Shown piece by piece: positions 63,735-64,000 of a stretch of DNA of 64,000 nt (within the stretch, counting starts at the first letter, position 1; every line of letters begins with the position of its first letter). The notes under the pieces were generated by a model. That model was not told the DNA's origin, did not search any database, and saw only the letters and a program-made list of their open reading frames with translations. The position numbers were made by a program, and so were the translations under genes. The DNA is from Heterohyrax brucei. Lineage: Eukaryota; Chordata; Mammalia; Hyracoidea; Procaviidae. The stretch is taken from contig CM053141.1 in the NCBI GenBank assembly GCA_028571685.1, positions 124,001-188,000 of the forward strand. The letters run 5' to 3'.

Positions 63735-64000
63735 CTTAGCCCCCTGACACACACCTTTGAACCACACACTATTCCCTTGTTCTGTTTGAATGACTGACTC
63801 TTGGTCTAAGCAGAGGTTCCTCATGAGCACAGTTAAGTTTTCCAGAGTTCTCATTTTTCACAATGTTGTCCATAATTAGTTATGATCCACACAGTTGAAT
63901 GCCTTTGCGTGGTCAATGAAACATAGGTACACGTCTTTCTCATAGTCTTTGCTTCCAACCAGGATCCATCTGACATCAGCAATGACATCCTTTGTTCCTC
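63735..64000 (-). mobile_element. RTE1-type LINE fragment, minus strand, cut by window end
   Basis: Reverse-complement RT region: TTCCTCATGAGCACAGTTAA, TGATCCACACAGTTGAATGC, CCAGGATCCATCTGACATCA. It continues past the window. Confidence 0.85.

Noticed and set aside
1-64000. CRISPR arrays, operons, plasmid or phage systems
   Set aside because: The tandem arrays lack the repeat-spacer pattern of CRISPR, and all coding and repeat evidence is mammalian.

Overview
This is mammalian nuclear DNA, most likely from an elephant or another paenungulate (Afrotheria). The lineage is read from the repeats: many AFROSINE-type tRNA-derived SINEs, several copies of an RTE (BovB-like) LINE that I recognise as the afrotherian RTE1 family, and L1 copies with an afrotherian-type 3' UTR. 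There are no bacterial-style operons, no CRISPR arrays and no functional RNA genes that I can support.

Only one protein-coding gene is supported: PLEKHG4B, a Dbl-family Rho GEF, on the + strand. I place 18 coding exons between about 21.9 kb and 59.16 kb, together about 1,160 codons. In order they encode a low-complexity N-terminus, a Sec14/CRAL-TRIO-like domain (exons 2-6), a short spectrin-like helical region (exons 7-9), a Ser/Pro-rich linker (exons 10-11), the DH domain (exons 12-14), the PH domain (exons 15-16) and a Ser-rich tail (exons 17-18). Splice phases agree across every junction except the linker-to-DH junction. There, the donor I would expect from the family leads into a stop, and only an earlier donor keeps the frame. 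One intron has a GC donor.

Layout: 0-5.5 kb is mostly unclassified unique DNA with a SINE, minisatellites and a diverged direct repeat. 5.6-11.1 kb is an RTE copy split by a 5'-inverted L1. 11.1-15.9 kb is unclassified GC-rich DNA with TG/CA tracts and a pyrimidine tract. 15.9-20.8 kb holds two RTE copies tail to tail, one carrying an ERVL-MaLR-like LTR. 20.8-59.2 kb is PLEKHG4B with its introns. The 12.6-kb intron 4 is a nest of L1, RTE, SINE and a class II solo LTR; other introns hold minisatellites, including a 30-bp VNTR at 53.7-54.0 kb. 59.2-64 kb downstream is three further RTE fragments and an L1 3' UTR piece carrying a 16-bp tandem repeat.

The density of minisatellites and GC-rich introns would fit a chromosome-end location, as for human PLEKHG4B near the 5p telomere, but that is inference. 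I found no convincing unknown system. The most interesting items are gene-structure anomalies in PLEKHG4B and the architecture of nested and inverted retrotransposons.
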